A stretch of DNA of 18,328 bases, from contig JAFUZI010000009.1 of NCBI GenBank assembly GCA_017476705.1, positions 1 to 18,328 on the forward strand. Reading direction: 5' to 3'. The notes beneath the pieces were generated by a model, which saw only the letters and a list, made by a program, of their open reading frames with translations, searched no databases and was not told where the DNA came from. The position numbers and the translations under genes are program-made. Shown piece by piece: positions 1 through 8,282 of the stretch. Origin of the DNA: Bacilli bacterium (GTDB taxonomy: Bacteria; Bacillota_I; Bacilli_A; RF39; UBA660). Position 1 is the first letter of the stretch, and every line of letters begins with the position of its first letter.

Positions 1-1
1 A

Positions 2-865
2 AAATATCTAAAGTATTTAGAAGATAATAATTTAATAGATTTTGATGATATGCTTATCTATGCAGCATTTAAAGTGAAAAAAGCATATGACAAAAAAATA
101 AAATATATAATTATTGATGAATATCAAGATACATCATATATAAGGTTTAAACTTATTAAAGAAATAATTGATAAAACAAATGCGAAATTGCTTGCAGTAG
201 GTGATGATTTCCAATCAATTTACAGGTTTACAGGATGTGATATAAATTTATTTTTAAATTTTAATAAATACTTTAATAATTCATCTATATTAAAAATAGA
301 AAATACATATAGAAATTCCTATGAACTTATTAAAATAGCAGGTTCGTTTGTAATGAAGAATAAGTTACAAATAAAAAAGGACTTAAAGTCAAACAAACAT
401 TTAATAAATCCTATTGAAATAGTTTACTATAAAAATAGATTTGATTTTAAAAAACTATTGGAGAGGATAGATACTGGTGATTTATTAGTTCTTGGAAGAA
501 ATAATAAAGATATTTTTGATTATATAGATAAAAACTTTAGGTGTATAAATAATAAATATTATTATAAAAATATAGCCTTTACGTACATGACAGTTCATAA
601 GTCAAAAGGCCTAGAAGCTAATAATGTAATTATTTTAAATATGAAAAACAGTGATCTTGGTTTTCCAACAAAAATAAAAGAAGAAAGAATTCTTAAATAT
701 ATAAAAGAATTTGATAAATATCCATTTGAAGAAGAACGACGTCTTTTTTATGTAGCATTAACAAGGACTAAAAATAAGGTATACCTATTTACACCAATTA
801 ATAATGAGTCTATATTTGTTGCTGAGTTAAAAAAAGATTATAATGTGAAAAGTATTATTTTATAA
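2..865 (+). CDS. UvrD/Rep-type DNA helicase, helicase IV-like, C-terminal part (5' end outside window)
   Basis: This is the C-terminal 287 residues of a superfamily 1A helicase, an ATP-driven 3'-5' DNA translocase. The frame is open from base 2 and reads LIDFDDML before the first internal ATG at position 50, so that ATG is not the start. Visible motifs are II (IIIDEYQDTS), III (VGDDFQSIYRFTGCD), IV (NTYRNSYEL), V (MTVHKSKGLEANNVIIL) and VI (EERRLFYVALTRTKNKVYLF). Walker A and motif Ia lie upstream of the window. The GDDFQSIYRFTG block, the spacing between motifs V and VI (LGFPTKI...EEERRLFY) and the short tail resemble E. coli helicase IV (HelD) more than PcrA or UvrD; that choice is from memory of the families. 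Its role would be DNA repair or recombination in the cytoplasm. It ends in TAA shortly before the Fur-family promoter, with no strong terminator between. Confidence 0.88.
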   Translation, partial: KYLKYLEDNNLIDFDDMLIYAAFKVKKAYDKKIKYIIIDEYQDTSYIRFKLIKEIIDKTNAKLLAVGDDFQSIYRFTGCDINLFLNFNKYFNNSSILKIENTYRNSYELIKIAGSFVMKNKLQIKKDLKSNKHLINPIEIVYYKNRFDFKKLLERIDTGDLLVLGRNNKDIFDYIDKNFRCINNKYYYKNIAFTYMTVHKSKGLEANNVIILNMKNSDLGFPTKIKEERILKYIKEFDKYPFEEERRLFYVALTRTKNKVYLFTPINNESIFVAELKKDYNVKSIIL

Positions 866-872
866 ATAATTA

Positions 873-900
873 TTGCTTTTTTAAAATATTAGTGTATAAT
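873..900 (+). promoter_or_regulatory. Promoter of the Fur-family regulator and metal permease operon
   Basis: A TTGCTT -35 (873-878) and a consensus TATAAT -10 (895-900) are separated by 16 bp. The predicted transcription start, about 906-908, falls inside the palindrome at 906-920, so a repressor bound there would block initiation. Confidence 0.6.
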
Positions 901-905
901 GAATA

Positions 906-920
906 TGAAAACCATTTTCA
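906..920 (+). promoter_or_regulatory. Candidate Fur/Zur-type operator (7-1-7 palindrome)
   Basis: TGAAAAC-C-ATTTTCA has perfect outer arms TGAAAA/TTTTCA. The 7-1-7 geometry is that of Fur, Zur and PerR boxes (for example TGATAAT-n-ATTATCA in Bacillus). It sits just after the -10 of a gene that encodes a Fur-family repressor, which suggests autoregulation. The metal specificity cannot be read from the site. Confidence 0.55.
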
Positions 921-935
921 AATTGAGGTGATAAT

Positions 936-1334
936 ATGTCAAGAGGAGATTCCTATAACACAAAACAAAAAGATCAAATATTTAATATTATTAAAAGTAA
1001 AAATGATAAATTCACTGTTAAAGATATTTATAATGAATTAAATGGTGAAATAGGACTTACTACTATTTATAGATTTATTGATAAATTAGCGCTTGATTCT
1101 ATTTTATCTAAATCAGTTGATAATAAAAATACAGTTTTTTATCAATATTTAGAAAAGTGTAATTGTGATAATCATTTTTATTTAAAATGTGATAAGTGTG
1201 GAATACTTAAACATATTCATTGTGAATGTATTAATGAAATAACTTCTCATATATTTAATGAGCATAATTTTAATGCAAGTGAAAAAGGTATTATCATAAA
1301 TGGTATTTGTGATAGATGTGGAAAAGAGGTATAA
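936..1334 (+). CDS. Fur-family metal-responsive transcriptional regulator (Zur-like)
   Basis: This is a 132-residue Fur-family regulator of normal length. Residues 1-75 form the winged helix, with the family signature GLTTIYRFIDKL at about 40-51. The C-terminal dimerisation and metal-sensing part has two CxxC pairs, C85/C88 and C125/C128, the structural zinc site of the family. Likely sensing ligands lie in the C75-x-C77-x2-H80 cluster and in the H93-x-H95-C96 region. Cysteines among the sensor ligands favour zinc (Zur) over iron (Fur) or peroxide (PerR), but this is inference. The start is fixed by GAGGTGAT 4 bp upstream of the ATG. The stop lies two bases before the ATG of the permease, so the two are co-transcribed and probably translationally coupled. 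A 7-1-7 palindrome at the promoter suggests autoregulation. Confidence 0.88.
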   Translation: MSRGDSYNTKQKDQIFNIIKSKNDKFTVKDIYNELNGEIGLTTIYRFIDKLALDSILSKSVDNKNTVFYQYLEKCNCDNHFYLKCDKCGILKHIHCECINEITSHIFNEHNFNASEKGIIINGICDRCGKEV

Positions 1335-1336
1335 AT

Positions 1337-2170
1337 ATGTTTGATTCAATGTATGATGCTTTAATGGATAGTATAAAGTTACTTCCATATTTATTTATAA
1401 CTTTTGTTATATTAGAATTTATTGAGCATAAAATGTCACATAAGAATGAAGAAATTTTAAGAAAAAATAAAAAATTTGGACCTATACTAGGAGGTGTTTT
1501 AGGTGCTTTACCTCAATGTGGATTTGGGGCAATGGCAGCAAATTTATTTTCTGGAAGAGTTATAACACTAGGTACTTTAATAGCAGTTTTCCTATCTACT
1601 AGTGATGAGATGCTTCCTATTATGATTTCAAATAAGACTGATATATCTATATTATTAGGCATTATTTTATTTAAAGTTGTAATAGGTATAACTATAGGTT
1701 TTATAATTGATTTAGTATTTAAACAAACTAATGATGAACATATACATGAGATGTGCGTTGATGAACACTGTAGTTGTGATCATCATGGAATATTTTATTC
1801 AAGCTTAATTCATACTTTAAAAATAGGTTTCTTTATATTAATTGCGAATATATTAATTAACCTAATAATATTTAAAGTTGGTGAGGATAATTTATCTAAC
1901 TTAATGGTTAATAAAAATATCTTTACATATTTTATAGCTAGTTTAGTAGGACTTATTCCAAACTGCGCAAGTTCAGTTATTATAACAGAACTTTACTTAT
2001 CTAAAATAATTTCTTTAGGCACTTTAATGTCAGGGCTACTTACTGGAAGTGGTATTGGTATATTATTATTATTTAAAACAAATAAAAATATGAAAGAAAA
2101 TGTATCAATATTACTACTTATATATTTTGTAGGTGTATTTGTAGGTACAATGGTTGATTTGTTTTTATAA
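1337..2170 (+). CDS. Predicted heavy-metal permease/exporter (ArsP_2-like, '10TM heavy-metal exporter' family)
   Basis: This is a polytopic membrane protein of 277 residues. I start it at 1337, because AAGAGGT lies six bases upstream; an in-frame ATG at 1316 lies inside the regulator gene and lacks such a site. Two halves share a pattern: LGALPQCGFGAMAANLF...ITLGTL (about 54-84, Cys61) and VGLIPNCASSVIITELY...ISLGTL (about 204-233, Cys210). This indicates an internal repeat with a Pro-x-Cys in each half, typical of transport-path motifs. Between the halves is a His/Cys/acid-rich loop at about 132-150 (HIHEMC, EHCSCDHH), a likely cytoplasmic or external metal-binding segment. I recognise the family as the putative 10-TM heavy-metal exporters (ArsP_2), whose substrate is poorly defined. 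Coupling to a Fur-family regulator points to a transition metal such as zinc or manganese rather than arsenic; that is inference. Confidence 0.75.
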   Translation: MFDSMYDALMDSIKLLPYLFITFVILEFIEHKMSHKNEEILRKNKKFGPILGGVLGALPQCGFGAMAANLFSGRVITLGTLIAVFLSTSDEMLPIMISNKTDISILLGIILFKVVIGITIGFIIDLVFKQTNDEHIHEMCVDEHCSCDHHGIFYSSLIHTLKIGFFILIANILINLIIFKVGEDNLSNLMVNKNIFTYFIASLVGLIPNCASSVIITELYLSKIISLGTLMSGLLTGSGIGILLLFKTNKNMKENVSILLLIYFVGVFVGTMVDLFL

Positions 2171-2193
2171 AAAAGAATTATCATTCTTTTTTT
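2169..2193 (+). terminator. Rho-independent terminator after the metal permease
   Basis: The arms AAAAAAGAAT and ATTCTTTTTT enclose a TATC loop, and the 3' arm continues as a T-run. The stem is A/T-rich with a single G-C pair in the core, but position and U-tract support termination. The hairpin starts on the permease stop codon. Confidence 0.6.
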
Positions 2194-2194
2194 A

Positions 2195-2223
2195 TTGCTA
2201 TCTACATATAATTATGATATAAT
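2195..2223 (+). promoter_or_regulatory. Promoter of the small alarmone synthetase gene
   Basis: A -35 TTGCTA (2195-2200), a 17-bp spacer and an extended -10 TGATATAAT (TATAAT at 2218-2223) are present. The -35 starts one base after the U-tract of the preceding terminator. The gene is therefore transcribed on its own, with a leader of about 25 bases. Confidence 0.72.
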
Positions 2224-2254
2224 CTCATAGCGGTTTGAATAGAAAGGAAAATAT

Positions 2255-2872
2255 ATGATAGAGTTAGAAGAACAAGAACAAGCTAAGATTGATGAGATAT
2301 ACCTGAAAAATGAATTCGCACTTAAAATGTTAGAAACAGAGTTAGATATATTACTTAAAAGCTATGCTTATGAAATGAAATATAATCCTGTTGAACATAT
2401 TAAATCTCGTATAAAAACACAAGAAAGTGCGTTTAATAAATTAAGTAAGAAAGGATATCAAATAAATTCATATAACTTGTTAAATCATGTTCATGATATT
2501 ATTGGAGTAAGAATTGTTTGTTCGTTTTTATCAGATGTATATGAAGTTGTAGATTTAATTAAAAATTCAGGGCAATATAGTATAAAAGATGAAAAGGATT
2601 ATATAAAAAATCCTAAATCAACAGGATATATAAGTTATCATATAATAATAACATTGCCAATTCATTTAACAGATAAAGTTGAATATGTAGATGCAGAAAT
2701 ACAGGTGCGTACTCTTGCAATGGATTTTTGGGCAAGTATTGATCATAAACTTCATTATAAAGCAGACAATGCTTTATGTGATGTTAAGGAAGAAATATAT
2801 AAGTGTTCGCAAGATATAAAAGCACTTGATGAAGCAATGAATAAGCTTTATGAAAAAACATTAAAAAAGTAG
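2255..2872 (+). CDS. relP: Small alarmone synthetase, RelP/YwaC type (GTP pyrophosphokinase)
   Basis: This 205-residue single-domain RelA/SpoT synthetase transfers pyrophosphate from ATP to GTP or GDP to make (p)ppGpp in the cytoplasm. It has no hydrolase, TGS or ACT domain. In order it shows NPVEHIKSRIKTQESAFNKL (44-63), HDIIGVRIVCSF (80-91), KDYIKNPKSTGY (114-125) and VDAEIQVRTLAMDFWASIDHK (145-165), where Glu148 matches the catalytic Glu of the family. The wording of these blocks, including the LT-VEYV-AEIQ-RT-AMDFWAS stretch, follows B. subtilis YwaC (RelP/SasA) rather than YjbM (RelQ). Residue 126 is Ile where RelP and RelQ have Arg in GYRS-H. The gene is monocistronic, with its own promoter and terminator. 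In other Firmicutes RelP responds to cell-envelope stress. Confidence 0.9.
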   Translation: MIELEEQEQAKIDEIYLKNEFALKMLETELDILLKSYAYEMKYNPVEHIKSRIKTQESAFNKLSKKGYQINSYNLLNHVHDIIGVRIVCSFLSDVYEVVDLIKNSGQYSIKDEKDYIKNPKSTGYISYHIIITLPIHLTDKVEYVDAEIQVRTLAMDFWASIDHKLHYKADNALCDVKEEIYKCSQDIKALDEAMNKLYEKTLKK

Positions 2873-2884
2873 TTTAAGAAAAAT

Positions 2885-2913
2885 AGGAATTCTTTAAAAA
2901 GAGTTTCTTTTTT
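2885..2913 (+). terminator. Rho-independent terminator after relP
   Basis: AGGAATTCTT (2885-2894) pairs with AAGAGTTTCT (2899-2908) over ten positions, two of them G-U, around a TAAA loop, followed by a T-run to 2913. The extended -10 of addB begins at the last base of the T-run. Confidence 0.6.
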
Positions 2914-2921
2914 GTTATAAT
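2893..2921 (+). promoter_or_regulatory. Promoter of the addB-addA operon
   Basis: A perfect extended -10, TGTTATAAT (TATAAT at 2916-2921), directly follows the relP terminator T-run. The best -35 is a weak TTTAAA at 2893-2898 with 17 bp spacing; it lies inside the terminator hairpin. The start codon is 17 bases beyond the -10, so the leader is about 11 bases, just enough for the AGGTGAT ribosome-binding site. Confidence 0.62.
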
Positions 2922-2938
2922 AAATATTAGGTGATAAT

Positions 2939-5215
2939 ATGGACAATTTAAGAAATTTTGACTTAATAATAACAGACAACAAAAAAGAATTGCTTAGTTT
3001 TTTAAATGATTCAAAAAAACTATTAAATATCAAAATAATAAGTTATCAAGAATTTATTGATTCATATTTTGGATATATAAATAGTGAAGCTTTATATTAC
3101 TTGGTTAAAAAATATAATTATAGTTATGAAGTTGCTAATATGTATTTAAAAAACTTCTTATATATAGATTCATTATATAAAGAATTGCAAGATAATAATC
3201 TAATAAAATTTGTTCCATTATTTAAAAAGTCATTTAAAAGAATTGTGCTTGATAATATTAAATTAGATCCATATGTTATAAATAAACTATCAAAATACGA
3301 AATAGTAGAGCTTAATAAGAGTGATAAAAATTATAATCCAAAATTATTTGAATATAAAACTATTGAAGATGAGATAAATGGGGTTTGTTTATCTATATTA
3401 TTAGATGTAAACTCTGTAAATATAGATAAAATTCATTTGGTAAATGTCGGTGATGACTATAAAAAACATATAAAAAGAATATTTTCTTTTTATAATATTC
3501 CGGTAAACTTAAATGATAAAATATCTTTATATGGACTACCTGTTATTAAAGATTTTATTAAGAAATTAGATGATTCATTAGATAGCGCATTAGAAGTTTT
3601 AGAAAAATCAGAATATAAAAAATATGTAATTGATATTATAAATAAATATGCATTTGCGCCCTTTGATGATACAGTTAAATACTTAATAAAAGAGGAATTA
3701 AAAACTAAAAAAATCAGTTCAAAAAAAATAAGTAATGCTGTTGATATAGTAGATATTGATAAAATAAATAATAGTGATATTTATTATATATTAAATTGTA
3801 ATCAAGGAGTATTTCCTAAAACATATAAAGATGAAGATTATCTAACTGATATAGAAAAAACAAATATTGGCCTATTTACATCATTAGATAAAAATAAACA
3901 AGAAAAGATAAAAACAATTAATATAATATTAAGTTGCCCTAATATAAGATTATCTTATATAACAAGCTCTAAAGGTGAAGAGATGTATAGATCATCCATC
4001 TTAAAAGACTTAAAATTAGAAAATAATATAAATGATTCATTTAACAAGTCAAATATATATAATAAGTTAAGATTGTCTTATATGTTAGATGATTATATTA
4101 AGTTTAATATACATAATAAAAATTTAGATAAATTATATTATAACTATAAAGATATTAATTACCTAGATTATGACAATTCATATAAAACAATTGATGAATC
4201 ATTATTTAATAAGTATATAGATAACAAACTAAATTTATCTTATTCAAGCATTAATAACTTTTACAAGTGCAAATTCAGATTCTATTTAAACGATATTTTA
4301 AAACTAAATGAATATGAAGAAACATTTCATACAATAATAGGTAATTTATTTCATCACATCTTAGAATGTGCATTTAAACCTAACTTTGACTTTGAAAAAG
4401 AATTTAATAGTTTTATAGCTGATAAAGAGTTAAATTATAAAGAAAAGTTTTTTATCAATAAATTAAAAGAGGACTTACATTTTATAATAGATGTTATTAA
4501 TGAACAAGATAGTGATTCTAATCTAGATAAATCATACTATGAAAAGAAATTTACAGTTAATAAAGATTCATCAATTAAAGTAACATTTAAAGGTTTTATA
4601 GATAAGATTAAGTATAATGAATTTAATGGTAAGACAGTAGTTGCTATAATAGACTATAAAACAGGAAATCCTGATATTAATTTAGATAAAGTATATTATG
4701 GAATTGATATGCAACTTCCAATATATATATACTTAGTAAAAAATTCAGAACTAATTAATGTTGAAATAGCTGGTTTCTATCTTCAACACTTACTTCCTCC
4801 AATAGATAACTATCAAGAGGGAAAAGATTATTATACTGAGAGAAAAAATAAATATAAACTTACAGGATACTCTAATTCTAATAGAGACATATTAGAATTA
4901 TTTGATAAAAACTATATAAAATCAAATATGATAAAAAGTATGAGTGTTACATTAAAAGATGAATTCTCATCTAATGCTAAAGTATTATCTGATGGTGAGA
5001 TGGACAAACTAGTAAATCATGTAGATGATAAAATAAATGAAGCGATAAAAGATATAGAATCTAGAGATTTTTCTATTAATCCGAAACAAATTGGAGAATT
5101 CTCTGGATGCGAACATTGTCGTTTTAAAGATATATGTTATAAAAAAGAAGAAGACATTGTAAGACTTAAAGAGGTTGATTATAAAGAATTTTTAGGAGGT
5201 GAGGACAATGCCTAA
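2939..5215 (+). CDS. addB: AddB-like subunit of ATP-dependent helicase/nuclease, compact form
   Basis: With AddA it would resect double-strand DNA ends for recombination, the Gram-positive counterpart of RecBCD. The 758 residues are far fewer than the roughly 1160 of B. subtilis AddB. The C-terminal half is well preserved: a RecB-type nuclease with GNLFHHILE, Asp555 (GFIDKI), Asp572-Tyr-Lys574 (IDYKTG) and Gln592 (MQLPIYIYL), and a 4-Cys iron-sulfur staple of Cys444 plus Cys724-x2-Cys727-x5-Cys733. The N-terminal half has only helicase-like traces (HLVNVGDDY near 160, YILNCNQGVFP near 283) and no Walker A P-loop; the start reads MDNLRNFDLIITDN. A conserved GSFVFPxxY-like block (NQGVFPKTYKDEDYLTDIE) supports descent from AddB. 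The start follows AGGTGAT. The last eight bases overlap addA, so translation is coupled. Confidence 0.85.
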   Translation: MDNLRNFDLIITDNKKELLSFLNDSKKLLNIKIISYQEFIDSYFGYINSEALYYLVKKYNYSYEVANMYLKNFLYIDSLYKELQDNNLIKFVPLFKKSFKRIVLDNIKLDPYVINKLSKYEIVELNKSDKNYNPKLFEYKTIEDEINGVCLSILLDVNSVNIDKIHLVNVGDDYKKHIKRIFSFYNIPVNLNDKISLYGLPVIKDFIKKLDDSLDSALEVLEKSEYKKYVIDIINKYAFAPFDDTVKYLIKEELKTKKISSKKISNAVDIVDIDKINNSDIYYILNCNQGVFPKTYKDEDYLTDIEKTNIGLFTSLDKNKQEKIKTINIILSCPNIRLSYITSSKGEEMYRSSILKDLKLENNINDSFNKSNIYNKLRLSYMLDDYIKFNIHNKNLDKLYYNYKDINYLDYDNSYKTIDESLFNKYIDNKLNLSYSSINNFYKCKFRFYLNDILKLNEYEETFHTIIGNLFHHILECAFKPNFDFEKEFNSFIADKELNYKEKFFINKLKEDLHFIIDVINEQDSDSNLDKSYYEKKFTVNKDSSIKVTFKGFIDKIKYNEFNGKTVVAIIDYKTGNPDINLDKVYYGIDMQLPIYIYLVKNSELINVEIAGFYLQHLLPPIDNYQEGKDYYTERKNKYKLTGYSNSNRDILELFDKNYIKSNMIKSMSVTLKDEFSSNAKVLSDGEMDKLVNHVDDKINEAIKDIESRDFSINPKQIGEFSGCEHCRFKDICYKKEEDIVRLKEVDYKEFLGGEDNA

Positions 5216-8200
5216 ATGGACCTATGAACAATTAGATGCAATAACTCACGATAATTCTAATATAATTGTATCAGCAGGCGCAGGTTCAGGTAAGACTGCT
5301 GTATTATCTGAAAGAGTATTAGAAAAACTAAAAAAAGGTATTAATATAGATGAGTTATTAATACTTACATTTACTAATGCTGCGGCTCATGAAATGAAAG
5401 AGCGAATTAGAAATAAAATATCCGAACATGTAGAGCTTAAAGAACAACTAGATAAAATAGATTCAGCTTATATTACAACATTTGACTCATTTGCTTTATC
5501 AATAGTTAAAAAATATAATTATCTACTTAATGTAGGTAAAAATATATCTATAATAGATTCAAGTGTAATAGCTATTAAAAAAGATGAATTTATAGATTCT
5601 ATATTTGAAGAATTATATAAAGAAGAAGACCCTGATTTTACTAAACTTATTAGTGATTTATATCTAAAAGATGATACAGAATTTAAAAAGTCAATCTTAA
5701 GAATAAATGATAAATTAGATTTGCTTTATAATAAGAAAGATTACTTAAATAATTATTTAGATAATTATTTAAATGAAGACTTTATTAATAACTCCATAAA
5801 AGAATTTGAAAATCTAATATTTAAAAAAATAGGTAATATAAGTCTTTTATATAATGAATTAGAAGAATACCTTGATAGTGAACAATACTTAAAATTAGAA
5901 AATGTAATTGAACCTATAATAAATTCAAAAGATTATGATGAGCTAAAGACTAATATATCAGTTAAATTCCCAACTTTTAGAGGATTAGATGATGATGCTA
6001 AAAAAGTAAAAGAAAGATTGAATGACTCAATAAAAGAAGTTAAAAAACTATTAACATATGAATCATCAGATAAAATAAAAGAAGTAATCAAATTATCTTC
6101 TACATATATAAAAGCAATCATAAAAATAATTAATAAATTAGATGAATTAGTATCTTCATATAAATTAGATATAAACTATTATGAATTTAATGATATAGCT
6201 AAAATGGCTATAAAAGTGTTAGATGAAAATGAATCTGTAAGAAATGATTTAAAAAATTCATTAAAAGAAATAATGATAGATGAATATCAAGATACATCAG
6301 ATTTACAAGATTTATTTATATCTTATATAGAAAATAATAATGTTTATATGGTTGGAGATATAAAACAATCAATTTATAGATTTAGAAATGCAAATCCAAT
6401 GCTTTTTAAAGAAAAATATGACAATTATTCTAAAAATATAAATGGTTATAAAATAGATTTAACTAAAAACTTTAGATCAAGAGAAGAAGTGTTAAATAAC
6501 ATAAATGAAATATTTGAACTTATTATGAATGATAATATAGGTGGTGCTGAATATAAAGTATCCCATAAAATGAACTTTGGAAATCCAATGTATTTAAATA
6601 AACTAGATAAAGAGCAAGATAATAATTTGGAAATATTTAAATATAACCATAATACTAAAGAATATAAAAAACAAGAAATAGAAGCTTTTATAGTTTTAAG
6701 AGACATTGAGTCTAAAATAAAAAATAAATATCAAATATGGGATAAAGATCATTATAGAGATTCTAAATATAGTGATTTTGCTATTTTAATTGATAAGTCA
6801 ACATCATTTGATTTATATAAAAAAATATTTGAGTATAATGATATACCACTTCAAGTAGTAGCTGATATAACACTTAATGATTCGGTTGATTTATATATAA
6901 TAAAAAATATTATAAAATTAATATTATCTGAACAATATGATATAAATTTTAAATATTCATATATGAGTGTTCTTAGATCTTACTTGTTTAATATGAACGA
7001 TAACTTGATATTTGAAAGTATCGCAAATAATAATTATAATGAAGAATTACTTAATATTATTAAATCTATAGATAAAACTAAAACAATAAAAGAAATACTA
7101 GATGAGGTAATTACTAAATTTAAATTTTATGAAAGAATGATTACTGTAGGTGATATTAAAAAACATATTCTAGTAATTGACTATTTAACAGATTTAGCGC
7201 AAACTATGACAGATATAGGTTATTCATTAGAAGAATTTTCAAATTACTTAGACTTAATAGTAGAAGAACCAGATAAGTATAAAATAAAAGTTCCAATGAA
7301 AGATGATAAAGACGGCGTTAAAATAATGACTATACATAAAAGTAAAGGACTAGAGTTTCCCGTTTGTTATTTTACAGAACTAACAAATCGCTTTAATATG
7401 CAGGATATAAATAGTAGGTTCTTATATGATAATAAATATGGGATAGTAACTCCTTTGTTTGATAATGGTATTAGAACAACTATATTCAAAGATTTAGTTA
7501 AAGAATCATATGTTAAAGAAAACATATCTGAAAGAATAAGACTTTTTTATGTCGCACTTACTCGTGCTAAAGAAAAAATGATTATGGTCTTACCTAATAA
7601 AGAGAGTGAAGATGCTAACTTAAATGATGATGTTAAAATGAATTATAAATCACTTGCTGATATGGTGTATTCAATAGAAAATATAGCTAATAAGTATTCA
7701 AGAGAAATAAATATAGATAGTCTTAATTTATCAAAGAACTATAATTACTTAAAAGAATCTAATTATAAAAATAGTTTAGTTAATTCTTCAAATTTATTAG
7801 ATGTTAATGAATTTAGTATAGAAACTAGTACTATTGATGAGGAACATTTTTCAAAAGAAAATCATAAAGTGCTAACAATTGATGAATATAACAATATTGA
7901 ATTTGGTAAGAAGATACATACTGTATTTGAAAATATTGATTTATTGAATCCAGATTATAGTGAATTATCATTATTTGAAAAAAATAAGGTAGAAGCCTTT
8001 ATAAATAAAGGATTATTAAATAATGTAATAAACATTTATAAAGAATATGAATTTATGTATAAAAGTGATAATACAGAATATCACGGTATAATAGATTTAT
8101 TACTTGAATATAATGATTCATATAAAATAGTAGATTATAAATTAAAAAATATAGATGACCCACTTTATGTTGATCAATTAAATGGATATAAAAAATATAT

Positions 8201-8273
8201 TGAATTATTAACTGGAAAAGAGACTAAAATCTATTTATATTCAATTTTAAATGAAGAGCTAAAAGAACTTTAA
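5208..8273 (+). CDS. addA: AddA, ATP-dependent helicase/nuclease subunit A
   Basis: This 1021-residue protein (B. subtilis AddA is about 1230) is the 3'-5' helicase motor and second nuclease of AddAB. All SF1A motifs are visible: Walker A AGAGSGKT (23-30), Ia LTFTNAAAHEMKERI, II MIDEYQDTSDLQ (Asp358/Glu359), III MVGDIKQSIYRFRNANP, IV LTKNFRSREEV, V IMTIHKSKGLEFPV and VI RLFYVALTRAKEKM. The C-terminal RecB-type nuclease retains GKKIHTVFENI, Asp963 (HGIIDLL), Asp976-Tyr-Lys978 and VDQLNGYKKYI, so both nuclease sites of the complex appear intact. I start at 5208, since AGGAGGTGAGG lies directly before this ATG; a GTG at 5199 lies within that site. It overlaps addB by eight bases. Thr-Asn-rich insertions between motifs Ia and II are shorter than in Bacillus. 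Confidence 0.96.
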   Translation: MPKWTYEQLDAITHDNSNIIVSAGAGSGKTAVLSERVLEKLKKGINIDELLILTFTNAAAHEMKERIRNKISEHVELKEQLDKIDSAYITTFDSFALSIVKKYNYLLNVGKNISIIDSSVIAIKKDEFIDSIFEELYKEEDPDFTKLISDLYLKDDTEFKKSILRINDKLDLLYNKKDYLNNYLDNYLNEDFINNSIKEFENLIFKKIGNISLLYNELEEYLDSEQYLKLENVIEPIINSKDYDELKTNISVKFPTFRGLDDDAKKVKERLNDSIKEVKKLLTYESSDKIKEVIKLSSTYIKAIIKIINKLDELVSSYKLDINYYEFNDIAKMAIKVLDENESVRNDLKNSLKEIMIDEYQDTSDLQDLFISYIENNNVYMVGDIKQSIYRFRNANPMLFKEKYDNYSKNINGYKIDLTKNFRSREEVLNNINEIFELIMNDNIGGAEYKVSHKMNFGNPMYLNKLDKEQDNNLEIFKYNHNTKEYKKQEIEAFIVLRDIESKIKNKYQIWDKDHYRDSKYSDFAILIDKSTSFDLYKKIFEYNDIPLQVVADITLNDSVDLYIIKNIIKLILSEQYDINFKYSYMSVLRSYLFNMNDNLIFESIANNNYNEELLNIIKSIDKTKTIKEILDEVITKFKFYERMITVGDIKKHILVIDYLTDLAQTMTDIGYSLEEFSNYLDLIVEEPDKYKIKVPMKDDKDGVKIMTIHKSKGLEFPVCYFTELTNRFNMQDINSRFLYDNKYGIVTPLFDNGIRTTIFKDLVKESYVKENISERIRLFYVALTRAKEKMIMVLPNKESEDANLNDDVKMNYKSLADMVYSIENIANKYSREINIDSLNLSKNYNYLKESNYKNSLVNSSNLLDVNEFSIETSTIDEEHFSKENHKVLTIDEYNNIEFGKKIHTVFENIDLLNPDYSELSLFEKNKVEAFINKGLLNNVINIYKEYEFMYKSDNTEYHGIIDLLLEYNDSYKIVDYKLKNIDDPLYVDQLNGYKKYIELLTGKETKIYLYSILNEELKEL

Positions 8274-8282
8274 AACATATAT

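Noticed and set aside
848..880. A hairpin with AAAAG/CTTTT ends after the helicase gene
   Set aside because: The stem needs a four-base asymmetric bulge and has almost no G-C pairs; its right arm is the -35 of the next gene.
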